From the NCBI GenBank assembly GCA_034336665.1, contig CM067566.1, positions 29,480,330 to 29,544,329 on the forward strand: a stretch of 64,000 bases of DNA, given 5' to 3'. Below the pieces are notes generated by a model. That model saw only the letters and a list, made by a program, of their open reading frames with translations. It was not told the DNA's origin and made no database searches. Source of the stretch: Luscinia megarhynchos (lineage: Eukaryota > Chordata > Aves > Passeriformes > Turdidae). Positions 38,221 through 50,928 of this stretch are shown piece after piece (the first letter of the stretch is position 1; each line of letters begins with the position of its first letter). The translations under genes and the position numbers were made by a program.

Positions 38221-40829
38221 CTTGTGCAAAGCAGCACAGTAGGCCCTACTGAAAACAGCCATGTGAGGATAAGAATGCAATGTCTACAACTCTGTTTTTA
38301 TCAGAAATTACTATTGTCTCAGTTTTGTTTGTAAGTTGATGAAACTACTACTCATATCTATTCTTTCTTTTCTCCAGTGTTGTGCAGTAGTTTAATGATT
38401 TCTCTGCTAAAATCCTCATTGTGTAAATTTAGTTCTGAACATAAATTTCAATTTGTTTATGATAATGGTTGAGAGGGTTACCTTTCGTCTTGTGAAGCAT
38501 TGCCTGATGTGGAAATTATAATCATAGGGTTTATTCTGTTCAGCTCAGCTTCACTAGCCAAGTATCACTCAGTGCAGACAGGCACAGAATTTGAGATGTG
38601 GCTTTCAAGTTACAGTTATGCTGTCCTGACTGTGGATCAGTTAGGGCTGGTTTGCTCTCCTCAAAATTATCTTAAACAATTTCCAATCCACTTTTGCTCA
38701 TCCTGTGGTCACAGGATACCTTCTTGGAAAGCCATGGAACTTGCATCATCAGTACCTTGTTTTCTCCAGTTGAATTAAATGCAGCTGGAAAGAACTCCTG
38801 TTAATTTTCAAATTCAGAACTGGGAGGTTTAATTGTGTGAGAAACTGGACTAATGAGAATAAATTCAGTCAATTCCAGCACCTTTCCTTGAAACAAATGT
38901 GTTTTATTTAGAGACATCCATGTCCATAATGAATGTAGCTGTAAAACTTACACAAACAGAAGGCACTATTAATAAGTAGTCGGTGCAGAGCTACAGCTTC
39001 AGAAAACATTCTGAGGAGCACCATTACAACCCTGTGATTAGGTGTGCTTGAGGGTGTGGTGCTGCATATATGTGTAAAGAAATATCAGGGAGGAATATAC
39101 ACAGATACAGTTTAGTTTATTAAAGAGGATCATGAAATTATCTGAAGTGTCTAAAACTTTGTCTCAGACTGCATTGACACTAATCAGAAATCATTGTATT
39201 AATGATTTCTTAAATATATTATGTTTTACCATAATAGTTAAAATAGGCATGGTCTTTTTAACATAATAACACTGGACAGTGCAGTTATTAGCAGCACTTA
39301 CAAAGTAATTAGGTGGTTATATAGTCTAGAGGCAAAATTATGAGTAGTTCCATTTTTAATATGTGCCATTTTTGTGTCTGTTTACAGGTGATCTCTTAAA
39401 AAGGGAATTGTGTTTTTACCCATGTCCAGTACTTCTCATGAAGCAGGCAGAATGTAATTCTAGATTATTGTGAATACTGAATGAAGAATGGACAAAACCT
39501 TTTCTGTGTAAAATACCTTTTAATATCCTAAAGTGAGTTGCCAAATAGTAGCAGAGTAACTTCTGGATAACTCAGTATCTGTTGTGTGTCAAAATACAAC
39601 CCTGAAAATTGGACCTTTGAAAGGCAAATTTACTGTGCTTTTGGAATGATGTGGATTATAGGAGAGAAGAAATAATATATACTGCAGAATCTGCTTTGAT
39701 AAGAGTTTTCATAGCTGATATGATCATTGTGTTTCTAGAGCAGGATATTGCTGCTTTGTTGATATTCTTAGCTCACTAAAGAGCATTTAGTTCATAGTGA
39801 TGGGCAGTAACTCTGTGAATTGTCCAACTGACTACATTATTATTACACCTTTAAGTAGTTGTTTACCAGCAGGACTAAGAGTCACAAACTTGTTGAGTTT
39901 GAAAAGTCTTGGTCAGGGCCTGAACCTGCCATTTGTAAAACACTAATTTTAGCTCTTGCTTGTATTGCCTTAAAGAATATAACCTGCTGTTCATCGACTT
40001 TATTTTACCTTCCCAGCTTTAACAACCTTTGGAGTCTGCTCTTTGGCTGCAACAGATAATGGTTGTATATGGGAGGAACCTAAGGATAGTGGATAGTGGA
40101 ACAAGCCATCTGATGTCCATTTTAAAGAATTCCCCTTACTTAATATTGACAATATTCTATATTAAGATGTCCTTCCTATCTCCCATATGGCAGATGTCAT
40201 CTGCTGGTTATATGCCACTGTCAGTCAACATAATTAGGTGTATTTCCTCCTACTCCTCAGGTAGCATGAGGTAACCATAAGCTAGTAATTGGTGAAGATG
40301 GTGCTGACAACATAAAATATTTAGAAAAATAGTGGTGTTCACATAGGTAGGAAAGCTTCAAAATTTGTGACTTTCAATGGTGTAATATTAATTCAATTTA
40401 GACAAAGATCTATGCATTCATGCAAAGAAATTTTTCACACTAACTGGGTACTCTTCAAAGCCTTAATTATAATTTTGAAATTACATTTGTATCCTGGATA
40501 GATACTGAAATGCTAATATCTTCACAGACATAGGCTTTGTAGCTGGGGTAATGTTTTCTAATACTGAAAATTTAAAATACAGGACAGTACTTCTTACAGA
40601 TGTAAAAAAACACAGAAGGAAAAAAACAGTTGAGCATAATCTTATTACTGTAATATCTGGTAATCTCTAGTGTGATAGCATCTTGCTGTACTTTGGCAGC
40701 AGTATTGTCACACACCCTCTGAGTTTTTTGAGAGGGCATAAGAATGAGGCAAAAATTTTGATTAGGGGCCATAACTTCTGCAGTTTCAATCACTGGAGAA
40801 TGAATGAAAACTGTGATCAAATCCCTCCA

Positions 40830-40890
40830 AACAATAACAACAATGGCAACAACAATGATAATAACTATTACAACAGCAATAATAATAGAA
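40830..40890 (+). repeat. Degenerate AAC/AAT trinucleotide tract
   Basis: About 60 bases are built from AAC, AAT and GCAACA-type triplets (ACAATAACAACAATGGCAAC and similar). It is a decayed microsatellite. Confidence 0.85.
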
Positions 40891-42153
40891 TATGAACCCT
40901 GTGCATATATGCATGTTTTCTAGGGGAGGAGGAACTGCATCATAAACTAGGGGTTGTGAATCCAAAATATCTGAGGATCATTTTGCCTGTGTGCTAAGCA
41001 TTTGCAGCAAGACTGGACATCTTTGTGTTTGATGGAATAGCTTTCTACCATCTGAGCTGAGAATTTTGTTTCTCTTAGTCATGATTCTAGCAGCTTAGGG
41101 CTGAATGTAGCTGAGATGTAGGTGGACAAGAGGATTTTGTGGCTGTAGTATTGCCCTATGGGAGGAAAGTAGAGGAAATTATAACCATTTTAGGCCCTCT
41201 ATCCTTTCCTGATAAAATTATAGGTCCCTCCATAACTGATACATAGTTTTGCACCTAAAAAAAGAGCAGAGGACACACCAGTGTATAGTTAAAGCTAGTG
41301 TAAATAAAGTATTTGTGCATGACTTTGTGTTTCTATGCTTTTGGATCTTAGCACTCTGAATATGAATGTTTTAATTCATATTCTCTGTATCTGAAATGAT
41401 TTGCAGTTGGCCAGACCTCTAGGTGTAGTTTACAGATAACCTGGTAACTGCACAGTATACTGATCTATTTTTTTTAATAACCCATTAGAATGATTTTTCG
41501 CAAAATTCCATTCTTTGGTTCTTGGAAATTGATTTCCTTGCTAATATGTCTTGGTTAAGATTTACACTTTGATAACAGAGGCACTTTATGAAGTAGCTGG
41601 CAGATTGCACTGGAGTTGTGCAGCAACTACACTGTAGTTTGTGTTTTTTGAATCCTGCAGCTATTCATCCATTTAACTGACAGGTTTACTATCAGACCAA
41701 ATGTGAGCTGGTTGTGTTTGAAGAAATTTTTCAATGCCATAGGAAAATAAGTTTTCCAAATTTTAACTGGTGGCATTCTCAGAGTTTCCTTCTGGTTGCC
41801 TCCAGAAGTTCTCCCTGGTTAAAATATAGATATGTGCAGTTTGGATGAGACATGCTTGTTGTAGGGCCATTCAATTTTAAGGCATCTGTGATATTTTCAA
41901 GAAGGAATAGACAGTAGGTCTTCTGAAGGGGAAGAAGTAATCCAACAGATCCAGGCAGTTCCTTTTAGGCCTTTGTCAGAGCCAATTAGATCTTAATTGC
42001 TGTATTTGTACTGCTTAGTAATTTACTTAGGAGGTCCTTTATCCTGAGTCTTCAAAATTCTTCAAAAATTTCCAGTCATCATAAAAAACTGATCTGAATG
42101 TATAGAATTCCTATACACAAACCAGAAAATTTGATGCTCTAATGTTGCTTTTG

Positions 42154-42232
42154 TGGCCATATTGTAATACTTCTATCCTAATACAAATGGCCATATTGTA
42201 CTGGCCATCTAATTCTAACGATTCTAATTCTA
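42154..42232 (+). repeat. Short direct repeat and CTAATT-type array
   Basis: TGGCCATATTGTA occurs at 42154 and 42188 (34 bases apart), and TGGCCAT recurs at about 42202. This is followed by CTAATTCTAACGATTCTAATTCTAAT, a degenerate short tandem array. It looks like a local slippage or duplication product. Confidence 0.75.
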
Positions 42233-45200
42233 ATAATTTTAACTCTTTTATTTCCCAATTTCCCTTACTCAAAAATTGTGGTATTTGAAGGTGGAGTAAG
42301 CAAGCTCTTGAGATTAGTGAAAGTGATGAACTCTGCCAGAAAATGTATTAAAGTTCTAGGAAACTCAGCTGTTTCATTAACCACTTTTAGCTACTTTGTG
42401 ACATCCTAATTAAAACATGTATATTTATTAAACATATTTTGCAAACTGGGATTTTATTTGGCTGTTTAACTATAAATGGATCCTTCATAAAGGCCTTCAG
42501 GGTGGAATGAAAGCTACAGAACAAGAAGACCTGCAAGGACTGGCTTTACTACAAAGGGGTAAAAAGAATGCCTTCTCACTAGAAATTCATTTTGCTGAAT
42601 AGACTGTTTTAATGTAAGTCCAGTTGCTTTAGCAGAGGGTGCTTATTATCATACTCTGCCTACTGCCTGGTGTTCTTGTGTGCAAGAGCTATACCTTGTC
42701 TGGTTTTTATGGGACCTTTCTGCTAAGAGCTGTCAGGTGAGCAGAAAACTGGGGACAGAGTAGCAAATATTGACTTGTGATTCCTGAGTAGGCAGAGGGA
42801 TGAGGAAGGAGGAAGGCAGCATGCAGCATGCAGCAGCAGATGTAGCCCATCACAGGAGATTTTGGTGCAAGGTGGCAAAAGCTTATGCAAATAATGGAAA
42901 TACTGAGCAGAAAAAAAGCCCACTTACTTTGAAGATCTCTTGACAGACTTTTCAATGCGCACAGTTTTTCCATAAATTATTGCATACTTCCAGAAGTACA
43001 TAAGATGACAGAGAGGTTTTTGGCTGCTTTTTTTCTTGTGCTTCCAAATATTTCCTTGGAGAGTCTACGTGGACTTTCTGCTGAGTTCACATCAACATTT
43101 TTTCCTAATTGTTCCTGATGCTTCTCCATATTGCGAACTTTTTAACGGAAAAGTAGCAGCAGATTGCTGTCCCTAGAGATGAACAAAATGTCTGTTGATG
43201 TGATCTAAAAAGAGAAAGGGTAGAAAATAGTACTTAAAATAAATGTTTCCATTTCAGTGCATACAGATGAGTGGTTAAATGACATCAAACAACTTAATAA
43301 TTGAATGAGAAGTCGCATTTCTTTCACAGTTTCTCCTCTTGCCTGGATTTTTGCTAATGCTGGGTTGCTGCTATAAAATTGCTTACTGGAGAATCTGCTT
43401 TTGCAGGGATGCTGACAAATGAACTCTGTTTTGCACTGGTTAGGTCAGTGACAAGCTGTGACTCATAAAACTTGGTTTGGTTGGCTTCTCCTATCAATCA
43501 GTGCTCAGCCTTTTTATCTGTGACAACAGTCTGTCATGAGGGCTGTCTTTTGCCTTTTGCAGGTTCACCTCCTTGTCACATGCTGTCTATCAGGCATAAT
43601 AGTGTACTAGGCATAATGCTGGACACCATTAATCTACAAAAAATAGGGATTGTCTTTTCAGAAGTGGAAAAAAATAGGGCTGGAATTGTTCAAAGACCTG
43701 AAAGAGGCTCAGAGTAATTGCTACAGAACTGGTAAAAACTTTTACCTGCTAACATTCTGGTATTGATTCATAAAGCAGACATTTTGTATATTTGGATAAC
43801 ATCAGGTTAAACGCACTTTTGTAAATCAGCCAAGCATCTAGAACTGAACAGGTGACTGTTTCACTTCAGCTGAAAGCTGAATGGGATGGAAGTGACCTTT
43901 TCATATGGGTGATGAAAAGAGCAAAAGTAAAGGACAAGTGGAATACTTGTGACACTTTTTGCTAAAATATCTCTAGGTATCATGACCTCTAGAATTCAAG
44001 CCTTTGTGCACAAAATTTGTGAAGATTGCTGTTTCAGTTAGATGTGGGATTTTGGACTACCCCCACCTCTGCCTTATTTGTTAGCATTTTGAACTGTAGT
44101 CTAACAGCACTAGATGGAATTTTTGGGTCATATTCCACAATGCTTATTTATCAAGAAGCTCCTCATTTGGGGTTTTGGTACCTTTTCTGCAGGCTGCCAA
44201 GTGCTTTATCAAATCTAATCCTGCAATATGTGCTCCACCTGTGGCATTTGGGGAATGGCCATTGTACAGTGTATGCTACTGTGCAGATAGACCCTCCAGC
44301 TGGATACAAAGCAAATTGCCGAGACCCAGGGCAGGGGATATAGAGTTCTGTTATGCTCTCACTTCACTGGGCAGTTATTTTGAAGTAATTTTCCATCTCA
44401 AACTGCTGGGCAGAACTGTTTGTGCAGCTTTCCTCCTGAACTTACCTTCTGGATAAATTAAGAATTTTTCTCTACAGTCATGTGAAACTTTTCATGATCC
44501 CAAATGATGCAGCAAGTTGATGCGCACATAGGCCACTGTCCTCTATATAGGAAGAGCAACACTCACATGTATTTTTCATTTCTCCAGGAATTTTTCTGTG
44601 ATAGGGTGAGTCATACTATTTTCCTCAGCTGTGCAAGTTTGCCAATTATTATGCCTCAAGAAAATTTTTTCAGTGTGATGTTGTCATCTTTCATTTTTAT
44701 GCTGATGCTACAATTATGAATGTCTTTGAAACATGACCTCTCTGTGTCTTATCTTTTTTTTTGTCTGTCAGGCAATCATTAATGTTTCAAAATCGGACGT
44801 CCCTGAACACGAAAGTGAAGTTGCTAGTTGACTGCTTTCTTAAATTTGTTGAGAATATTAGTCCTATATTTCTAACTTTTGATGGCCTCTAGTTCTACTT
44901 CAAACAGGTGTTTAGTGTTTATCTTTGGTTGAGGATTGTTTCTTGTATATATAAGGAGCTGCCTTTTATCATTGAAACATTGCTAGATTGTAAGTATTTC
45001 TTTCGAATATGAAAAGAGGCACTTTTCACCCCAACGTATTGCAGTTTAGCTTATTGAAATTCTTTGTTTGTTGTTTTTCCAAAATTTAGAATATTCTGTC
45101 TGCAAAAAAGTTCCCTAATCTTCTTTCTTGTTCTCCAAATCATGCCATATATTAGTGCAATAGTTTTCCATAATTAGTAATGACTGCCTAAATAAGACTA

Positions 45201-45739
45201 GATTGATTTTTAAAGTAATTTTTAAATGCAAGGCCTTAAAAAACTTGTATTTATACAATACAAAAAAAACTATATTTATAGTTGACTTGCTGATGATTAA
45301 CACAGTTTTGCTCTTCTTAAAGTCATAAGTATAAAAGTGGCTGTTTTATTCCATTCTGATATTCACAGATTTTATTAAAATTTTACTTTCTCCATTTACA
45401 AAAATCATTTATTTTGTCTAGTTATTTGCAGAGGACAGGCAAGAAGTAGAAGGGTGCTCTCTACCTTTCAGTCACTAGGAATACTTTTCAATAGGAATAT
45501 TACTGCAGTCAGACATTCATGTCCTGTGAGCTCCAATGAGAAGCTCTTGGCTTTTTATTAAAATGACATTTCTGCCTCTTTTTATTGTAGTTCTCATCCA
45601 TTTTTGTCCCTTTTCCCTTCAAACCCTCAAATTTTCTTGTACCCCAGTAACTACTTTATCTCTGGCATGTCTTTGTTCCTACCAACCAATTTTTTTTCCT
45701 CACTTGACTCCTAGTGTTCATCCATTTGATTATAGTCTC

Positions 45740-45805
45740 TTAGTTTCTTTTCACTCTCTGAGACTTCTTCCTTCCTTCCCTGACTCCCTCCTTTTTCTTC
45801 CCTCT
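45740..45805 (+). repeat. Pyrimidine-rich low-complexity tract
   Basis: The run is mainly C and T (CTTCCTTCCTTCCCTGACTC, CTCCTTTTTCTTCCCTC). It produces a spurious long plus frame (45536-45811) rich in Ser, Leu, Pro and Phe. Confidence 0.75.
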
Positions 45806-46043
45806 GGCTAGTCCTCCTACTCTTGACATTTGCTCCCTCGGGTATAGTATTTATCTTTGGGTAAATATGCACAGAACAATTTGCTGTAAAGCTACTTTAA
45901 GACAACTTTGCTTCAGTAGTGAGCAATATGGAACCAAACCCAGATGCGATAATGACAGTTAAAAATTTGGTTTTGGCAAATGCTGCAGAATATGAACTCA
46001 TGGCTTCAATTTGTGAGACAAACACTCTCAGTCTGGCTTCCTG

Positions 46044-46600
46044 CTAGCAGAAGCTTCCCTCTTCCTTCTGTGATGTGTTATAGCTGACTTCAGAGCAGTT
46101 TTCTAGAGAGGCCTGACAGTCTTCCATGCTGGCTGACCAATGCAAGGTGGTAGTCTTTAAATGGTAAACACAAAATAGGGAATCCTGATGGTGTTGAAAT
46201 GAATGACAGGAACATCTACTGACTTTGTCAGAAGACTTTCTAGGGATTGTTGTTGCTTCTGACTTCAGGAAATTCAAAATTGGATTCTGGCATAAAGAGA
46301 AAACACTTGTATACATTGCATGCTTTTCAGACCTTTGAAAAGCCGGAGCTTACTGATGTTCTTTTAATTACTGGATGATGTTGTACAGGAGTGTGAATCC
46401 AAGGTATTGTAGCCCTGGTGGGAAAGATGCTCAGCCAGCTGAAACTGATTTGTGTTGCACTTTGAAAAGGCAGCATTGGAGCCAGCCTGGCTGTTGTTAA
46501 ATTGCTTTCTAAAGCTACTATTGTAAGTAGCTGGCTGCTCAGCTACAAAAGAATCTGTCTGTAACCAGGGATTCACTTTTATTTTCCTGAAACAGATTCA
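46044..46600 (-). pseudogene. Coding-like block with frame changes, unidentified
   Basis: On the minus strand, TCTGTTTCAG near 46592 is a plausible splice acceptor. It leads into an open frame running to 46364 with peptide pieces NPWLQTDSFVAEQ, SSFRKQFNNSQAGSN and FQLAEHLSHQGYN, then a TAA stop. Codon choice is mixed at third positions, unlike the AT-rich background. From about 46400, another frame gives IPWIHTPVQHHPVIKRTS and SSGFSK past that stop. From 46316 to 46044 a third frame is open for 90 codons. Such frame switching suggests an old protein-coding exon or processed copy that has decayed. Alternatively, the first frame is a genuine short terminal exon followed by 3'UTR. The peptide is rich in Ser, Asn, Gln and His. 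I do not recognise the family, and chance is possible. Confidence 0.25.
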
Positions 46601-49600
46601 GACAAACCGTTATGATTTCCCTAGAGAAATACTTTATGTTCATATTGTTCATTCCAGGTGCATGGCCACAGCAGTACACCTTACTTCCTCACAACAATTT
46701 ACTATACATGTCAGCATTGGCTTTGCTGCTGTGACTGAGATAATTTGTTCTTTCTCATGAAAGGAAAGTTAGAATCAAAGATGATGAGAGAATCTCATAT
46801 TTCATTCTGACTGAAACCCATAGGGAGAGGTTAATATTATACAAGACTGTCTAATTCTGTTTTTTTTAAAAAAAAAATCCATATCAATTGTAATTTTCCC
46901 CCCACAACAGCATCTGTGAGGTATCTTAGAGAAACTGTGTGATTCTCACAGGGAAGAAGAGGAAGGGATGGGCTGCTTCTTTTTCTTACTAGCTTTTGTG
47001 ATTCTCACTATCTTTTGGAATGATAATGATGATGGTGACAAACCACTAAGCTTTGAAAAGAGACAACTATGCTTCTGTACACAACATGGTGACAACTTTG
47101 AAGGAAAACATTTTCCTCATGTTCAGATGGTGCATTATGGACAATCTATTTCTTGCCACTTCTCTTGCCTGGTTAATAGTGGGGTTTTGACACTTTTTTT
47201 CTGCATAACTGAGGAAATACCTAAACATAACAGGATATCTGCTTGAGTGCAGAAACCTGGACAGACAAAATGGAATGGAAGAAGAAAGATGGAAAAAGAG
47301 GAGGGACTTTAACTGTTTCTAGCTTCTTCAAATTTATTTTATAGCTTGATAATAACACTGCTAGTAAAGGTTTCAAGAATCAGTATTTCTGCCTTCCAAA
47401 TAACTGTTTTTTTCCTCAATATTTTTTATTTTATCCAAATTTTAGGAGGGGATATGCACATATGTGCATCTATATATAAATTCCAAATTTCCTCTGAATA
47501 ATAAATAAGGAGGAATTGTGTGCTAGACCCTGGAGCTACCAAGTGGGTCCAATAAGAGCCAGATTACTGCATCACTTTTCAAATTTTGCAGCAGAAACCC
47601 AAAAAGGTGACTCTGAGCACATGGAACCATGGACATTAAGATTCCATTTTCCTTGGCTGCTTGACAGTCCAGCTGAGCTATTGTCCTTGGCTTTTGAAGT
47701 CATGAAGCACTAACATTTAGTCCATCTCTGGTGAGCTGTTGTGACTTCATCTTGAGTCCTCTGAAAGATGACTTAGAATGATGCTGAGCCTGAAACATTT
47801 CAGCAAACTGGTTTGGGCTCAACAAAGTAACATCTTCTGGTCAGGTTTTAAACTAAGCTAAGAGTCTTAGCATTTATGCACTACATTTTCTGAAGACTGA
47901 CTTCTGACTTCTGTGAAAATAATTTATTGCTATCTTCATCAACCTGTGGCATATTCATTGAAAGTTCCTGCTCACTATTTATGTGCAGTGCAAAATGGAG
48001 AATAAAACTTTAAATAATTGTGGGCCCTCTAGCAGTTTTCCTGGAGCTGCACGTTAAGAAAATTACAAAACTGGAATATATCACCTAGTTTATGTATTCT
48101 GATATTTGCTGGTCATAGCATCAAAATATAGTTGTTTGGATTGCATTGTTTCCTCTGGTTGTCAAAAAAACCTCTACTCCAAAAATCTTGCAGTCTAGAT
48201 GGGAAAGAAGTGTTGGTCGAGTATCTCAGTCCATCAGCAGTCAGCAGCCATAGATCAATGACTTCTCACAGCCAGCAATAAATTGGCACCACTGCTGAAA
48301 GAAGAGGTCTCAAATCTCCATTTTCCATGATCAGTGTTTTTTATTTTTCTGCCATCATCTCTCTTGTGCAGGTACAGTGGGCTGAACATGGAACTAACAG
48401 AAAAGAAGAAAAAAGGCCTAATCTCACTTTGATCTTCTCTAATACACATATCCACATAAAGAAACTACATCAACTGATTAACAAATTAACAGTTTAAAAA
48501 CTAATCTAAAAGTTTGACAAGTGCCAACTGGACCTTAGTCACAGTTAACTTGCATATATAATACTTTCCTACAAGATGTATGCTTGCAACCATCCTTTTA
48601 GGTAGAGATAACAGACTGCTCTTCTGTCAAAGAATGATGATGTGATTAACCCTGTAGCAGGACTTTTTCATTTGATCACCTACGAAAGAAGTACCTTTCT
48701 TCCTTTAATCCCCCTCCTCCATTTTTATCTGATTGTTTTGTCTCCCCTCAAAGAGTTACTGCCAGAGGAAAGTGCAGGAATGCCAGCTGTAGTAGAAAAT
48801 TTGATTATGCAAATGTAGTTTAGAGTGTGTAGAGAGTTACAGAAGATTAACAGTGTGTGATGTGAGAAATGAATGCAGCTTCTTTTTCAGGATGAATAAC
48901 TGCAAGCTAATGTAGATCTGTGGATGAAACATTCAGATAAAATCAGCACTTGTGTTCTTCTGCCTTCCTCCTTCTAGTTTGCCTGATTGTTTTTTACCAA
49001 ATACACTACAAAACTCCAAGAGTCTAAAGATGGTAGAAGTGTAGAAAAGCACAAGTGTTGTAGATACTTGATCAGAGAACAGGCTTTATTGTCTGTTATG
49101 CAGGACCTGGGGGGGATGAAATAGTAACTGCAAGTGACAGGTCCACAGCAATCAAACAGCGATACTTGGCACAGTACAATGTAAAGCTGTAAAAGCTTAT
49201 TGTCCCAGGATTTTGGGGATATTAAAGGGTTCAAAAATTCATTACATATATATTTATGTAAAGAAGATCTATGAAGGCTGTGGATCAGAAAGTCCGGAAG
49301 CCACAAATCATATGAATCAAACAGAAATATTCCAGAGAACTACTTTTGTATGCTGCTTCTGTTCTTACATTCCCATCTGCATCTGCTACTGACCACTGTC
49401 AGAGACAGGATGCTGGATGGACTTGGCTTGGTGTTTATGCATCATTGGAAAAAAATCGGATTTTGTCTGTTATACTTCAGTTTTGTGTTTCTTTCAGATC
49501 CCTGCCTCCAGATGAGACTCAAACCACAAACACTAGGCTAACCACCAAGGATTTCCTAATATCATTTCCATCATAGCTGAAACCAAAAGGAAGCATAAAT

Positions 49601-50366
49601 TTCGAAGAAAAGTCTTGCTGAATTCTTTCAGACCAAATTAAAACAACCAGCTTCCTCCCCAGCTCCCTTGCCTTCTGGAAATAGCAAACCACTGAATGAA
49701 GACAAATACATTTTCATGGGTCCTTAAAGATTTAAGCTTTTCCCTGAGTGAAGATAATGGATCTTCCGTAGACAGGATATCTTTAGGTTTGGGTATTCTG
49801 GCAGGCTGAAGGCTCTCTTTGGGCATATGGAGATTGAACTGTCTGTGTCCTTCTTGCTTTCATTAAAATGATTTTTGCTAAGCAGAGGTCTCCACTTCAG
49901 TGTCCTTGGGAAGTATTGTCTTTATATTTTTGTAAAGAGTCAGTATCGCTGTCGGTATAATAGTCCTATTATTTTGTGACAATCTTTGTTCTCCAGACCT
50001 TGTAGGCTTTTACATTCTTCTTTTCCCTTGATAAAAGACATGGCTTGATTTTGTTATCTGTTTACATAGAAAAGTTGGCAATATTAGGTACCAATATGGC
50101 AGAAATGCTATTCATGGGAAAGCTTCTGAATCTTCATAAAATAAGGTTATGGTTTTTCATAATAACATTTTTTCTCAAAATTTCTCTCAATCAGGTGATA
50201 ATTGTGAGTTGTAATAAATGCAAACACATGATTTTCAAGCAGTCTGATTAAACTCCCTTGCTTTGATAGCTGTTAAGGTTTCATTTTTTGATGTTTGATA
50301 TGTACAAACCTTAGTATTTGTATGAATAAGAGATAATTCATAAGTGTAATTATTTTCTTTAGAGTA
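46601..50366. other. Unique sequence, no gene established
   Basis: AT-rich sequence without recognisable transposons. It includes the weak coding-like frame at 49635-49850 listed separately. Confidence 0.45.
49635..49850 (-). other. Unidentified coding-like minus-strand frame
   Basis: The frame opens after a TGA and includes LHMPKESLQPARIPKPKD and DPLSSLREKLKSLRTHEN, a charged, helix-compatible segment with unremarkable codon use. It then becomes hydrophobic and ends at TAA. CACAGACAG could serve as an acceptor but lacks a pyrimidine tract. The only GT at a sensible end (AAT|GTATTT) is a poor donor. It lies 3 kb upstream, on the same strand, of the coding-like block at 46 kb, so both might be relics of one gene. 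That link is speculation. Confidence 0.15.
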
Positions 50367-50372
50367 CAAAGT
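50367..50372. repeat. Target-site duplication CAAAGT, left copy
   Basis: CAAAGT directly precedes the TG of the LTR and is repeated exactly at 50923-50928 after its terminal CA. Confidence 0.85.
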
Positions 50373-50922
50373 TGTCATGGTTTAATCCCAGGCAGCAGTC
50401 AAGCCCCATGCAGCCACTCCCCCACCAGCAGGATCTGGGAGAGAATTGGGAGGGTAGAAGCTGTGAAACTTATGGGTTGAGATAAAGACAGTTTAATAGG
50501 AAAAACAAAAGCCATGCAAGCAAAGCAAAACAAGGAATGAATTCACTGCTTCCCATGGGCGTGCAGGTGTTCAGCCTTCTCCAGGAGAGCAGGGCCCCAT
50601 CACACCTAATGGTGGCTTGAGAATACAAAACCCATCACTCCAAACATCCCCCTCTTCCCCCTTCTTCCACTTTATACACCAAGCATTGTCCCATATGATC
50701 TGGAATATCCTGTTGGTCAGTTTGGGTCACCTGTCCTGGCTGTGTCTCCTCCCAACCTCCCATGCACCCCCAGCTTCCTTGCCAGTGTGGCAGTACTGAA
50801 AGCAGAAAATTCCCTGGCTCTGTGAAAGCCCTGCTCAGCAAAAATATCTACCTTGTGTTCAGCACAAATCCAAAACAGCCCCATACCAGCCACTGTGAAG
50901 AAAATCACAGCTAAACACAGCA
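50373..50922 (-). mobile_element. Solo LTR of an endogenous retrovirus (copy 2), intact ends
   Basis: The 550-bp element begins TGTCATGG and ends CACAGCA, giving the canonical TG...CA termini. It is flanked by the 6-bp duplication CAAAGT. A 6-bp duplication is typical of class II (ERVK-like) elements; ERVL usually makes 5 and ERV1 4. Orientation is minus from the ATTAAA signal in the GACAGTTTAATAGG core. The TGGTTTAATCCC end and the CCATACCAGCCACT end match the songbird LTR family I know from memory. No internal retroviral sequence is present, so this is a recombined solo LTR. Copy 1 at 37632-38220 belongs to the same family. Confidence 0.92.
50492..50497 (-). promoter_or_regulatory. LTR polyadenylation signal ATTAAA
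   Basis: ATTAAA on the minus strand occupies the same place in the conserved LTR core as the one at 37753 in copy 1. Confidence 0.6.
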
Positions 50923-50928
50923 CAAAGT
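50923..50928. repeat. Target-site duplication CAAAGT, right copy
   Basis: Exact partner of the copy at 50367-50372, directly after the LTR terminal CA. Confidence 0.85.

Larger units (their letters stand above)
38221..46043. other. Unique AT-rich sequence between two solo LTRs
   Basis: There is no retroviral internal sequence here, so the flanking LTRs are not the two ends of one provirus. Apart from the short repeats listed separately, I recognise nothing. Overlapping plus frames at 44026-44456 (105 and 93 codons) lie in a less AT-rich patch and match no family I know. Confidence 0.5.

Noticed and set aside
44026..44456. Two overlapping plus frames of 105 and 93 codons
   Set aside because: Hydrophobic mixed peptides without a motif. 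Neither frame has an acceptor, a donor or a recognisable family.
38221..50366. Possible provirus interior between the two same-family LTRs
   Set aside because: No gag, protease, RT, integrase or env motif is seen, the LTRs differ clearly, and copy 2 has its own target-site duplication.
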